A stretch of DNA of 64,000 bases, taken from the NCBI GenBank assembly GCA_933228895.1, contig OW121848.1:136170615-136234614 (forward strand). Direction: 5' to 3'. The stretch is from Platycnemis pennipes. Taxonomy: Eukaryota; Arthropoda; Insecta; Odonata; Platycnemididae. Numbering within the stretch: the stretch's first letter is position 1; the number at the start of each line of letters is the position of its first letter. Below, piece after piece: positions 1 through 11,662 of the stretch. The translations under genes were made by a program, and so were the position numbers. The notes below the pieces were generated by a model. That model made no database searches and was not told where the DNA came from. It saw only the letters and a program-made list of their open reading frames with translations.

Positions 1-230
1 TTAATAAAGTTCCTCGTTCAAAATGCATAAAGCTATAGTATTCCACACCGTGCCGCAAGTGACATTCTCAATTATTTTTCCAATATGAGACCGAAAGGGA
101 AATACCAACCTCATGATACGTATAATCAACTATCGGCAACGTAACTTTGTGATGCACACTAATCGCGATGATAATATTTGCGTAGTAATTATCAACTTCT
201 CTTCGATATTATAGTAGTATAGGGCCTATC

Positions 231-267
231 CTGAAGTATATAGATATATATATATACTTCAGGATAA
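231..267. repeat. AT-rich hairpin inside the long-TIR element
   Basis: TCCTGAAGTATAT and ATATACTTCAGGA are inverted around a short AT core just inside the left TIR. Confidence 0.7.
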
Positions 268-402
268 GCTTTTGGATCTCTTGATTACACTGCATGAAAT
301 CAAAGAAATATATAAAAACAAAGAAGACTTGAGGAAATCTCTCAAGGAAAAACTGAGGGCTGTGGCTGGAAACAGTTTAAGAGAAGAAGTCATCATTGAT
401 CA

Positions 403-1475
403 TGACTACATCTACATCTACATAATACCCTGCAAGCCAACATAAAGGTGTATGGCAGGGGGTGAATTCTCACCAAACATACACTACATATCATGCATAA
501 AAAAAGGATTAGTATTAATATACGGTTCTAAACTACACTATTTAAAAAAAGATAAAAATAGGTAAGCTAACATGCAAACACATGCTGTTAGTTGCGTAAG
601 CTTCAAGTCCTTATACCAACATGCAGCTACCAACGCTATCCATTGCTACACTCGTACTGGATATATTTACCGTTATTCATATCCCTAATTTTACGAGGAA
701 AAAAGGACATTTTTAATCCGGTAGTTCGGCTATCAATTTCACTAATTTTGTGATTATGGTCCAGTCTACCATAGTAAGTTGGGGTTCGCAAAATATTTTT
801 AACATTATCACTAAAAATATGGTCTTGGAATTTGTTTAAGAGATTATGTCTAAATTTCAACCTGTGATCTGACAATGATTCCAAATTTAATTCATTTAAT
901 AGACTGGTTACGCTAATAAGGTTATCGTACCCTCCCTTTACAATCTTGCCGATCTTCGCTGCACACGTTCAAGTTCATTATTTAGACCGATTTCGTAGAA
1001 ATCCATACATTGGCAGCATATTCTAAATGATGTTTAACAAGAGAAATGTAGCTGATTTCTCGTACATGATCGTCACATTTACCCAGTACTCTTTTGACGA
1101 ATCCCAGCTTACGATTCGTTTGACCCATTATTTCACGTATGTGTTTACCCCAGGAAAGATCATGTTTTAGTCTTATTCCAAGATATTTAATGGATTCCTC
1201 GTTTGTTAATTCATTAATACTTATTTTGTATATGCTAGGAGGAGAACAATTCTTTATTCAAAAATTCATTACTACACATTTTTTAAAAATTAATTCTAAC
1301 CCATATATCACACCATTTTTATATTGCTTGTAGGTCATCATTTAAATATTCTTTATCGTTTGAGCATAGAATTTCCCTGTACACTACTGCGTCATCGGAA
1401 AATAGACCAACTTACTTTTTACCACCTTATTGATATCATTAACTAAGCGCTCCCTGAAGTCGTTCAATGTATAAT
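403..1475 (-). mobile_element. LINE (jockey/CR1-like, family 2) reverse transcriptase fragment, decayed, 3' end intact
   Basis: Read on the minus strand with frameshifts: INDINKVVKSKLVYF and LFSDDAVVYREI (RT motif C, normally FADD), then KYLGIRLKHDLSWGKHI, NRKLGFVKRVLGKC, ISLVKHHLEYAANVW, and finally RTPTYYGRLDHNH and MSFFPRKIRDMN, which is the standard C-terminus of this LINE group. The 3' UTR carries a hairpin (GCCAACATAAAGGTGTATGGC on the plus strand, slightly mutated) and ends in GTAGATGTAGATGTAG. Truncated at 5' and disabled by several stops. Confidence 0.75.
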
Positions 1476-2370
1476 TTATCACGCAAATTATGTTTCAAAG
1501 CAAATGTTTAAGTATTCACGTTGTGCAGTTTTCCGCTCAGAATTTCTAAAGCCACTGGCAAATTCGGTGCACCAGTGGGTAAATTAGTTGAGCTAAAAAC
1601 TAAAGGCGCTCTTTTGCACCAACATTTAAATTTATTTCATTTCATACGTTCTGCGGAACACGTTTTAATTTTACATTATATGAAAGCAAATGTTTTTGAA
1701 CTTGCTATAAGTGATATCCTCCAAAAAAATCTTGTTTTTTTCTGGATCAAAACATTGGTAGGAAGTTATGGCCTTCATAATCCATTATTATGTTAGCATG
1801 CGAATGAGGAAATTTGAAAACACGTAATTCTGAGGCTAACATAGAATATTCAATGAAGAAAAAACTGTCCAAATTTTCTATGACGTAAATTTTTGTGACA
1901 AACAATGCACAAACTGCTTGATTTACTGATATAAATTTATTCAATTCTGCTACCCAATATTCACCCCTCAAGAGGAAATCCATAAAGAAACTTTAAGGTG
2001 CTCTCTGAATGTGGTTTTTCTGAGCCAAAATCGTAATAAAGAGGTTACGAGGGGAAAAACACTTTGTTATTTAATTATTTTATTCATGTTGCTGGCCTGA
2101 CGGGTTACAATATCATTGTAAGAGGTAGTCAAGATTTCAAAACATTAGACTTAAGAAAGCGATATCGAAGAGAAGTAGAAAATTACTACGCAAATTTTAT
2201 CATCGCGATTAGTGTGCATCACAAAGTTACGTTGCCGATAGTTGATTATGCGTATCATGAGGTTGGTATTTCCCTTTCGGTCTCATATTGGAAAAATAAT
2301 TGAGAATGTCACTTGCGGCACGGTGTGGAATACTATAGCTTTATGCATTTTGAACGAGGAACTTTATTAA

Positions 2371-3479
2371 ATTCCACACTTTTACAATTGTGGAATAGAA
2401 CCAGGTCGTATTTAACATGTTTGATGGAAAGAAATTGTACTTGATTTGTGTAAAGTTATGTTGTTAAGTAGCACTGACAGGAAAAAAGATTCCTAAATTC
2501 GGTAAATATTCAGGTGTTTGTTTCAGCAATTATGGTTTTCCTTCGATGCTAGCAGGAATTAAAACATAAATCATACTCAATACGTTTCTCGGCACATAAA
2601 TAGGAGACCTTCCCATAAGGTCCCTTGTAGGAGTAGGACGAGACTACCACTAGCGCTCGACGGCCAGTACTGGAAGTAAACGGACATTAAGGGGCCCAGT
2701 TTTTTTGGGAAGTTGCAGGGGGCTGGCCTGGGCTAACTGTGGAAATTACACACCAAACTACTCCTAAGGTCGTAAACCCAGGATGGCATTATGATATCGT
2801 ATACTTAGGTGAGCTATACACGCTCACCTACCAACGTGCGTATCATAAAAATCAGCGAATTCACACATTTCACCTCTCACTCAATTGCCACGCCCTCCAA
2901 AATATATTTTAAAGACTATACGGAATAGATCTCATTATATATTTTAAGCTGCTATGTTTTTCTTTAGGAATGATTTAAGCTAGATAGCTAATGGTTTTTA
3001 CGCAAGATACATTTCGATGAGGAAACATTTTTGGAATGCTTCTTTGTGATACTTGAAGGAAACCTTGAAAAATGATTTTATTGTGCATCGTAGGTGGTTA
3101 ACCAATGAAATAGTCCGAAGATAATTAATTTTTCATTAATTTGAATAGAATGATATTATCGGCAATAGTTTTCCAGTTTTTGATTGAAGCTTCACAAATA
3201 CATAATTAATTGATGTGGAGTGTAGGATGCATAGCTACCTGACGTATGAGAGCTTACCCGAGGCTAATTGTCATCGCACGCCACTGCAGTACACATATAT
3301 TTCAAAACCTCAGCGTAAAATGGTGGGTTAGATCATAAAGATAAAATTAGATAGACATAGCAGGACAGAAGGGTTTAAAATGTCATTCTTACTGCTTAAA
3401 ATAAGGGGCAACAATAGATTAAATCGAAGTTGTTAGTAAAGGTTATGTAGTTTTAGCCTTTGCTACATGTAAGCGTGAA
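2371..3479. other. No gene seen
   Basis: AT-rich sequence with only short chance frames; one small hairpin (AGGTGAGC / GCTCACCT, 2808-2830). Nothing recognisable. Confidence 0.5.
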
Positions 3480-3489
3480 CCTCTAAATG

Positions 3490-3735
3490 TAAACGCATGA
3501 GTGTAGCTGTTTTTGAGATCATTTAAGTTGTTTTGTACGTAACCAGAAAAAAATATTTGTCAAAGATTTGTACGGAATCCGATTGACTCAATGTTAGTTG
3601 AAGGAAGGAAGGAAAGTTACTACTACATGCGTTTAATTGTTTTTTAGATGGCCTTGATTCTTTGGCTCGTAACTAGAAAAAATATTTGACTAAGATTTGT
3701 ACAGATTCTATCCGACGATGTACTAATTGGAGATA
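3490..3735. repeat. Diverged direct duplication, ~130-bp unit
   Basis: GTAACCAGAAAAAAATATTT followed by GATTTGTACGGAATC (from 3539) recurs as GTAACTAGAAAAAATATTTG followed by GATTTGTACAGATTC (from 3669), with related sequence on both sides. Confidence 0.55.
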
Positions 3736-3869
3736 GGAGGCTGTATTTCATGTGAAGTCGCGGTGTTTCCTTGGTTAATTAGTTTCCCACTATAAATATG
3801 ATTATATATGATGATAAAGAGTAGGTACCTATATATGATAGCTTACTCGTGGATAGTGCATTCCTTGCG

Positions 3870-4040
3870 AGGAGTCACCCTCGGCCACACACCCTTGTGG
3901 TGGCATGTGTAGTGTGGTTGTGGACTTCCAGAAAGAATTGTTGCCCAGAAAACGACACATCTAGGGTTAAACCGTGCGCACTTGGACATGGATACGAACC
4001 CGGAACCTAAGGTCCGAAGTCCGAACGTTAGCACGTCGTC
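3870..4040. mobile_element. tRNA-like SINE head (minus) next to a LINE hairpin-like stretch (plus)
   Basis: On the minus strand GGGTTCGTATCC is a B-box-like motif preceded by a tRNA-like stretch (GTGCTAACGTTCGG). At 3883-3904 the plus strand has GCCACACACC, CTTGT, GGTGGC, which matches the 3' hairpin of the family-2 LINE in sense orientation. Both are short and old. Confidence 0.4.
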
Positions 4041-5090
4041 ATTTCTCTACTTTGGTGACTATAATGATCGTAACTTTTTTTATAACAATAAAAACTTCCA
4101 CGAAATGAGTCGCATGCTTCCATAAACTCTTTTAGTGGGTAATTATAATTCCTGGCGTGGTTATGCAATTTCCGAGCCAGAGACAGGGATGAATCCGCTG
4201 ACTTTTAAGTTACGCGTGAAATCGTCACCTTTCGAGCTAATCTAGAGGTCGTTTTCATTTCCATGTTAAGATAAACTCTACTTTTGAAAGAAATCATTCC
4301 ACTATCACCATTATTGTGTGCAATATCGTGATATTGATAAGTCACTGTCATCCAGTGTGACTCAGACATTTAACGTGACGTAATGGCGGGAAAATTGCGT
4401 CACTTAGCCAAAGTATCCGGCAGATACATGTGATAATTATCAAAGAATTCCTCGTTACGGCATGTTTATTTGGGTCGACGGCATTAGTTGATAATAAACA
4501 TGTTTCCCAGACTCTCTTTACTTATTGTTACTATTTCCGCCATACCATCCATACTACTAAAGCTATTATTTTGAAGACGGGTTCCCTCGTATGAATGCAT
4601 TCTCCTAATCACTCTGTCCAGGCCAGTTATCGCCCTCAGGTCAAGGCGAAATCGATGTATCGCCCGGTTGCTACTCTAATTTTGCGGTCGATGCCCAACC
4701 GTATCATTTCTGGTCGCCAGTTGTGATGTTATTAGATGCTACAGCGAGAACTAAATATTCATCGTATACTTGCTTGAGCTCTGAAATTGACTTTATTATT
4801 GCGTCTACGAGTTGCAAGGTACGGCAGCGTCGCGATTGGACATTCACGAAGGAGGTATTCAAGAGAAATTTTAGCGTTTTTGTTAATTTTCAGGAAATTA
4901 GCAAGTGGACGAGACAATTCATTTTTGGCGATGAAAATCCATAGATTAGATAAAGAATACAAAGAAAACTAGGACTGGTGGGAGAGATAGGTCATTATAG
5001 GTGGTGTGAATAGTGGTGTGTTAGAGAGTTTTTTAAAGAGTGTTCACTTGAAGGGAGAAAAGATGGAAGAAGGAGATAAGTAAAGCATAG

Positions 5091-5113
5091 TTGGAATACG
5101 AGTCTCGTATTCC
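5091..5113. repeat. Perfect 23-bp palindrome
   Basis: TGGAATACGAG and CTCGTATTCCA flank a single T. No surrounding element is visible. Confidence 0.6.
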
Positions 5114-6737
5114 ATGAAATCCCATAGTAGTGACAGGTTACCGAATAATAATAACGGTGGTAAACTTGGGTTACAGTTGCTTTAACTACTGGGTATATAT
5201 GATTATATCGTGTCAGTTATCCCAAGTCAAATCCTAACGAAAGCATGGTATTTTAATTCCAAGGTAGGATGCGGACTCGTGACCCTTTATTTGCCGAGCC
5301 AGTACATTCCCTTACTGGCTACCGCAGCTTGAACCAATAAATAGTTCTTGCCGACTCAACTTTGGCACCTGAGGATGTTTACGATCGTCCAGCTGGTTCC
5401 AGATTACTAGAACAGTACAAAGCGATTTTTTTCACGAAGTGAGTGGTCAATCTCAAGCTCTAAGGTCAATCCATCCCCTATTCTCTTTATGTGCTGACCG
5501 GCAAGGCCACCCTAGGTCTAACTAACTCATTGGTATGGACATTTTTTTAAAATTACTAGCATGTAGCATTTTCAATTTTCTTTTTATAGCACTTTGTAGT
5601 ATCCATTATTTTTTACCTAATTTCAATAGTTTGGCGGCAATAAAATGGAAAAACGGATGGTTCTGCGGAATTGTAAAAACTAAATTAATACCCGTAGTCA
5701 TATGCCATGAGCATTCCATTATGTTTATTAAGACAATAATTAGAGGACTAATACGGGTTTTAAATGTTCAGAAACCCACTAAGTAGCCTATGAATGAGAT
5801 ATTTTAACTTAACCTAGGAGGGAGGGCATAGTTCAAGCTCTTGTTGTTAAATACATGCATTGAGCACAACATAGTCCAACATTAGACTCCTTAACTCGAT
5901 TTCGGCGGTCTGTTAATACAGGTTATATTGGCAGAAAAAAGACTCAGCATCAACACTTCTTACGGCATCCCAAAGTGTACGCAGAGCAGCATTGTGAAAT
6001 ATCTGGTTTGCCAATTCTGTAGCGAGCGGAATCTGCTTGATGTCACGCGTGTCTTCTTTTACTGCGTCGAAGTAGATGGCGGTGGAAGTAACCGTAGCCG
6101 TCTAGGAAGCAATCCATGCTCAGACTCTTAAATACTGGGAAACTTGGCTCCGTACTTTTAACTGCTGTCTCATCATCCTAGAATAATGATTAAATATTAG
6201 AATACATTGGCTCAGTAAGCTGCCTACACGCACGCATGTTAAAAGATAAATAAAGCAAGATTTAACAGGAGATGCTGTCCTGGAATTGCCCGGATTAAAT
6301 AGGATCCCAGCGTATTTGTAAAGTTAACTTTCATCTCATGGCTTCATGTGGTGATTCAATTTTTGTATACTTTTATGTGATGCCGATGTTAGGCCCGTGA
6401 CTGTTGATGCTTTTTTGTTGGAATTCTTTGGCTCTTGTAGGATCTTTTCTTCCACCGTCTTCACTTTGAATTTTTGGTGATGTTTTGTTATTTTTGTAAT
6501 TTTTTATGGTGTGCAAGTGCTGCTTGTGAGTGGCAAGATTTGTAACTAATTAGTACGACGAAATTATTTTTGACGTTTCATTCAAAAATATTTCGTCACG
6601 GTCTTCATTTATTATTGTATTTTTGATAATTCCGCCGTTTTATGCTTAGGGTGAGGGAGCATCACAAATATAGCGTTACTTGTTTTTATCGCTTATTCAC
6701 GTTTCATTGCTAATTCAATTGTGATGAATTTATGATC

Positions 6738-6860
6738 CTAAGTACCCAAAATGTCGACAAATGAAAAAATAACAAAAATACTATTTGCAACATTTGTAGC
6801 AGTTGCATAATTTGTAAAACTTTTAGTCTGGAGTACACAAAATGTCGACAATTAAAAAAA
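6738..6860. repeat. Short direct repeat, ~95-bp spacing
   Basis: AGTACCCAAAATGTCGACAA and AGTACACAAAATGTCGACAA are followed by similar A-rich sequence; probably an old two-unit tandem duplication. Confidence 0.45.
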
Positions 6861-8017
6861 ACACAAAATATCTATACTTTCGCATTTATATTAGCTGCAA
6901 TTTCCTAGAATCTCTTGCAATTATAATTTTTGTCGAAGCTGGTAGAGCAATGGTTGGCACGGTAGAGATGTCAAGTACTGGAACACAATGAACTATATTT
7001 GTCCACGTTTTGACTTTCTGTTGATGCTTGTGGAATAGAATTTCCTCACGAAAACTTTAGAAGCATGCTGCTGCGCCGAAAATTTCTATAATAGCTTTTA
7101 TCTTTCAGCGCGGTCTTCTTCCCGGAGTTGAAGATTGATGTCGTCACGCGAATTTGGGATATCGGACCTTGATTATCTCGGCCCTGGCACGCAACTCATT
7201 CGTAGTGAGAAGTTGGACTATAGCCCGAATTCTCTGTAGTCCAGTGGTCTACGGAACAGAAAACAGTTGGCCTTGTATCCTCATTAGGGGGATTCCTCAT
7301 TCCGCCGATTTACTCCTTTGTTTTATCCTCAATTTGATGCGTAGCCATTTTTAAACTCTCGGAAATTTCTAATCGAATTGCGTAGCTACAGTTTCTTGCC
7401 ACTCATTGATATTGAATACCTCAATAAAAACTAACGACATCAACATATGTCATTCACTATATCAGTACGACCCCTCTTATTTATAGTTTCGAAAGAAGCA
7501 ATTGGTGCGAATGACCAAGCCGTCGAAGCACCCAAAAAAACCTAATCCTACTACGAAAGAAGTAATCGCAATACATGGAAATTATAACCAAATCATATGC
7601 TGCAATTGCTTGCGGATCAGTGCTGTATAAATCTAATCAAAAATTTAATAAAAAAGCAAAATACCATCAGCTTTATAGTGAGAATAATAATGCACTTAGT
7701 ACTTATTCCACGGATTTATTTAAACCGAACCGATTTCGACGTTGGCACGATATTCTCAAGGGTATAATCTCACTATGCCATCATTCTACAAAGTAGAGCC
7801 AGCGACAGTTGAAGTTATCCGCTTTATAGTTGAGGCCTATGTGAGTTTAGGAGTAAATAATGGCAAAAACTTAAATTCATCGCAAGTGTATCAAATACCT
7901 GATATGAGTCGCGAAAATATTTCTTTTACTTATAAATTCATAATTAGAACCACCTTCAAAATTAAATACAGAGTGAGTTATAGTAGTTATTTATTATACT
8001 AGAAAAAGGGAGATGAC

Positions 8018-8290
8018 CAGCAGGTAGGCCATTTGCGCCATTTTTAAAGGGTACCTCGGTGATTGGATAAGGGTAGGCATTTTTTTAAGGAACGAAGGAA
8101 TGGTGGAGTTACATTCGCCGTCGGAATCAGAATACTCGGAAAGAAAAGCGCTAAGTGGTCCAGGGTTTAACGTTCCATCCGACGGACGGTACACCGTGGT
8201 CGAAATCTTTCCATACTTTGCTGAAGTGTGACCAGTAAATTAATAAATAAATTACTTCAGACGGGATTCAAACCCAAATCTTCTTGAATA
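8018..8290 (-). mobile_element. SINE family A copy (minus)
   Basis: On the minus strand a B-box (GGGTTTGAATCCCGT near 8260-8276) is followed by the family body: CCGTCCGTCGGATGGAACGT (8165-8190), GGCGCAAATGGCC at the 3' end near 8030. The same words in the same order recur at 18.1, 22.2/22.7, 34.6, 47.5 and 28.9 kb. Confidence 0.6.
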
Positions 8291-8299
8291 TGTCTCAAG

Positions 8300-9655
8300 T
8301 AATTTTTCTTGGCCCATATAGTACGAAGATGGTCAAACTTGGACCTGCCTAAAATTAATTAACTTTTTGATACCCGGCCATCATGATAGAATCCTTCCGG
8401 CACTTAGTTGACACACTCAAGTAAGTAGTACTGTATTCCCGCCAAAATTTTCGTATTGGTACGCGCTTTTGTGCCGTAGTTTTTGTTCGTTTTATCTTGA
8501 ATTGGCAGGTATGATTAGGATTATAAAAACGGAAGGAAAGCTGGTCGTTGTATTCACGATAAAGTTCATCAGATCATTCTTTCGCTATCGGTCAAAGAGG
8601 ACGATTTCCTCCTCCGATAAGACTCGTTGTCGTCCGTTTATTGTCATTAAACAAGCACTAAGCATCTCCATAAACAAGATTCTACGAACCTCGAAGGAGC
8701 ATACTAATTGAATACGTCGCAATATCTTGAATAATTTAATTGATTTTACTTCATTCATTTACTTCAAAAGAATCCCGGTAAAATTGCTTACTCTGCTTTA
8801 CTAAAACTGTGGGCATATCCAGTAATTGTATTGATCTATTGATTACTGATTGATCACGGTTATCTCGTAGATGCAATCAATCCATGACCCAGTTGGAAAA
8901 AAGGTTTGGATACTAACTGGAGCTTCATGGTTCAAATCCTGGCGAATAATCTCTGGTAATGTTCAGCTCACCTTCCTTTCCCGACCATAATTTGTTAGTT
9001 TCGCCCACCTTCAATTATTAAAAATTGCGTGAGCTTCATTCTCACAAATCTATTCTGCCTTTGAGTAAGGGCAGAGGATATTATTTAATAGAATATTGCG
9101 TGAACTCGACAATATTATAAGCCCGTATTAACGACTTTTTAGACAATTCCAGTCAATTTATCGACATTTTAAAGTTATGTAGGGAAAAATGGACAAATCC
9201 ATCTGAACAACTTAAAAAATCATGATGTTTTAGATTAGACGTTCTTATATATGCTGCTCTTTACATTAGCGGTTGGTAGCCTTTGATTAAAAAGCATGGG
9301 TTAAGACTCTCAGGCAACAGACTTCAAGCAAGTGCTAGAATTGAGATAATGCAAAACTGTGTAGTTGGCGCAATGTTGGATTACGCCACTGTGAGATAAG
9401 GTCAAGACTGTCGAGACTGAGACAACGTAAGCAAAACCAGACGTCTTGGGAGGGATGGAGCCAGTTCTCGCTTTCTTCACCGTCAGATAAAGTTGATCTA
9501 TTAAAAGATTTTACTCTAATAAAAATATTCTAAGAGGTGGAAAAGTTAATCGTAGTGGTTGTAAAAATGTTTCTTTTATGGGATGCGCCGACGACTTGGG
9601 TCATATTGAACTATAGCTCTATTGTATTAACCTCGTCTAACTTAAACATAAGTCG
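8300..9655. other. No gene seen; one weak SINE head near 8930
   Basis: GGTTCAAATCCTGGCG at 8930-8945 is a B-box-like motif with little around it. The rest is unremarkable AT-rich sequence. Confidence 0.4.
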
Positions 9656-9662
9656 TCTTACA

Positions 9663-10040
9663 ATTAGTGGCCTAGTCGGTAGAGCACTGGGCTACCTAGA
9701 ACTGGGCGTCGGAACTATTTTCACTGGGGAGGAGGGAGGGGAGCAACGTTGAAAAGGGCCCGGCTCCTAAGAAAAGGGTCCGGGCGGATAGGAGGGGGTA
9801 GAGACTAGAATTTCGCTAAAACAACATATAAAGGTGTGAGAATATGTGTCAGAAGGGAAAAAGCAAGTTGGAAACAAGTGAAATTTAATTTTCATTAATG
9901 AAGACTACTCATTTCTCAAGCGCCCGGGGCAAATTCTGGGGGAGAGGGGCCCCGGCCCCTCCTGCTCCCCACTTCCGACGCCGCTGCTTACCGAGGGGTC
10001 TCGGATTCAAAAGCCAGGTGAAGGCTTTTTGGATACTTTT
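9663..10040 (+). mobile_element. tRNA-derived SINE split by a hAT MITE
   Basis: GTGGCCTAGTCGGTAGAGCA (A-box region, 9667-9686) and GGTCTCGGATTCAAA (B-box region, 9997-10011) are two halves of one tRNA-like head. They are separated by the MITE at 9701-9986, flanked by related TACC-AG words. Confidence 0.5.
9701..9986 (+). mobile_element. hAT-type MITE 'GGCGTCGGAA', copy 1
   Basis: Ends GGGCGTCGGAACT and ACTTCCGACGCCGCTG are inverted repeats. Inside are GGGCCCGGCTCC, GGATAGGAGGGGGTAGA and a GGGGCAAATTCTGGGGG stretch near the right end. The flanks TACCTAGA and TACCGAGG look like a worn 8-bp duplication. Confidence 0.72.
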
Positions 10041-10189
10041 GGACAGTTAAAATCCTGCGATTTTCTGAATCTCAGAACCTTGTGGGAAATCGCATACCGC
10101 CGAGGGAAAGAAACTGGGTCCCAACCCTGAATAAGTGAATTTCTCACATTCATTCATAGTTAAACAGCTTAGTACGCTGTGAGCTGCAC

Positions 10190-10240
10190 CCTTTACATGT
10201 CAAACCGATCTTCGGGTCGAACACTGAGTAAGTGAGTGAT
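10190..10240 (+). mobile_element. LINE family-1 3'-tail fragment
   Basis: TGTCAAACCGATCTTCGGGT resembles the TCAAACCAATCTTAG tail seen at 15160, 16455 and 31905. Very short, so tentative. Confidence 0.35.
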
Positions 10241-10354
10241 GGACAATACTTAAATATTCATTTCAAAAGTTATCTTATTGGCACGTTTCTTAAAAATTCT
10301 CCATTAAAAAATAAAACGGAGCAGAGAGAGCTTAATTCCATATTATATTTTTCA

Positions 10355-10410
10355 ACAGATTACTACCGGTTTCGGCTCTTAGGCTATCTTCAGGTAGGTA
10401 CTCTGTATTT
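10355..10410 (+). repeat. ACCGGTTTCG...CTTCAGG terminal-type motif
   Basis: ACTACCGGTTTCGGCTCTTA followed by GCTATCTTCAGGTAG has the same layout as 39838-39875 and as the arms of the foldbacks at 11.7 and 15.9 kb. Only one arm is visible here. Confidence 0.4.
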
Positions 10411-11104
10411 TATTGCTGGTATATCGGATATTTATAGAATGCGGCTCGGGGAAAATGGCAAAAGAGAGAGGGGAGGGTTCAGATCGAAGGGTTGTACAAT
10501 GCACAAGTTCTCCTTGTTCTGCTTTATACTGGATAAATGCCACTAAGTTTACTGTAAGCCATTGATTAATATACATTACAATATATTTAAGATACCTTTT
10601 TTAAGAAAATTTTAAGTATTCTATCGACGGTAATATTCTTTGTTTCTAATCGATGACTGACGAAAGATAATCATTCTAATGATGTGTTCCATTTTTATAA
10701 TAGCAGTGGTGGTTTACGGCATTACCTAAGTATAAATGCATCGAGCCAGTGGTAAAGGTACCACATTATCAACATTATCAGCCGGAGCTCTCAGGTCCAA
10801 TTAGCTGTGTTCAATTCTGCAACTTAGTACGAGGTATAGTATATTGGTATAGTGGTAAAATTAACCTCTGTAAATCAATGGAGCTGTTTGAATAGCTCAA
10901 GGAATTAAAGTATGACAGCGGTCATACATGAAGCTTAAACCTAGAAGCATATAAACGAGTGACTAATGTCACCTAGTTTATTAGTCTTAGTTGAGTTAAT
11001 TTTATTAGTCAAGCTACCGCATGCAAAGGATTTCGTTTAACCTAAATACAATAACGTTTTTGAAAAGTGTGAAAGAGCAAGCTTGTATGCATAGGAACTA
11101 ATTG

Positions 11105-11272
11105 ATGTGTCTGATTTGCTGCGTCCTTCAACGTATCTCGACAATTATTGAACGTAGAGCTGAAAAAAATAATGCCTTGAGAAAAGTCACCGACCTCAAA
11201 GAAGATCCCGAAATGACCTTCAAGGAGAGGTATCTCTTGCGTAGGGAAATGTATTTAACTCAGCACCGATGA
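11105..11272 (+). CDS. Small open frame, 55 codons, unidentified
   Basis: The frame runs from ATG at 11105 to TGA at 11270. Its last 40 residues are strongly charged and look coding (IERRAEKNNALRKVTDLK, then MTFKERYLLRREMYLTQ), unlike the low-complexity chance frames nearby. No family recognised; it may be an isolated exon, a remnant of a retrogene, or chance. Confidence 0.22.
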   Translation: MCLICCVLQRISTIIERRAEKNNALRKVTDLKEDPEMTFKERYLLRREMYLTQHR

Positions 11273-11662
11273 CGTCAGAGAGTTCGACAAATCTCCAGTC
11301 GCTTGGTTATTTGTGAGGCTGTAAATGTCATTTCGTGGCAGTTTGGGGTTCGAGATAAATGTGTCTCTGCAGCGGGTCGGACGTATTACCAATGCATCGC
11401 AAGAGTAACGTAGAAGTGGTTAGCTTTTGGGGATGCACATTCACGAGGCACTTCTGTTACAGACATCACACCTTTCTTTTAATGAAATCACAACACTGTC
11501 TCCTCCCTCAAATACTTTTAGGTGCACTGGTAATAAATTCCTTGCTAAACAAAAATATTCGTGCATTTACAAAGATTTTTATTCCAACGACCAAATCTCA
11601 AAACTATAAACGGGAAAACACGTAAATTTAGCGCTACCATATTGCTCCTGGGGATTTTTTGA

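Larger units (their letters stand above)
1..2370. mobile_element. Long-TIR DNA element (209-bp inverted repeats) with LINE cargo
   Basis: Bases 1-209 are the reverse complement of 2162-2370 with only a handful of mismatches. The outer ends read TTAATAAAGTTCC and GGAACTTTATTAA, so a TTAA target duplication is possible; the left flank is outside the window, so neither TSD nor the true left end can be checked. Between the arms lie a 36-bp hairpin near 231-267, a short open coding-like stretch (272-405), a LINE fragment (403-1470), and a minus-strand frame (1983-1747) of unknown family. No transposase is recognisable, so it is probably non-autonomous. Confidence 0.72.
4050..7985. other. Gene-poor stretch, no supportable gene
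   Basis: Only short open frames with no family signature. A perfect 23-bp palindrome centred at 5102 (TGGAATACGAG, T, its complement) and a short direct repeat at 6738/6834 are annotated separately. Confidence 0.5.

Noticed and set aside
1747..1983. 78-codon minus-strand frame as transposase of the long-TIR element
   Set aside because: No DDE or other transposase motif visible; left as unknown content of the element.
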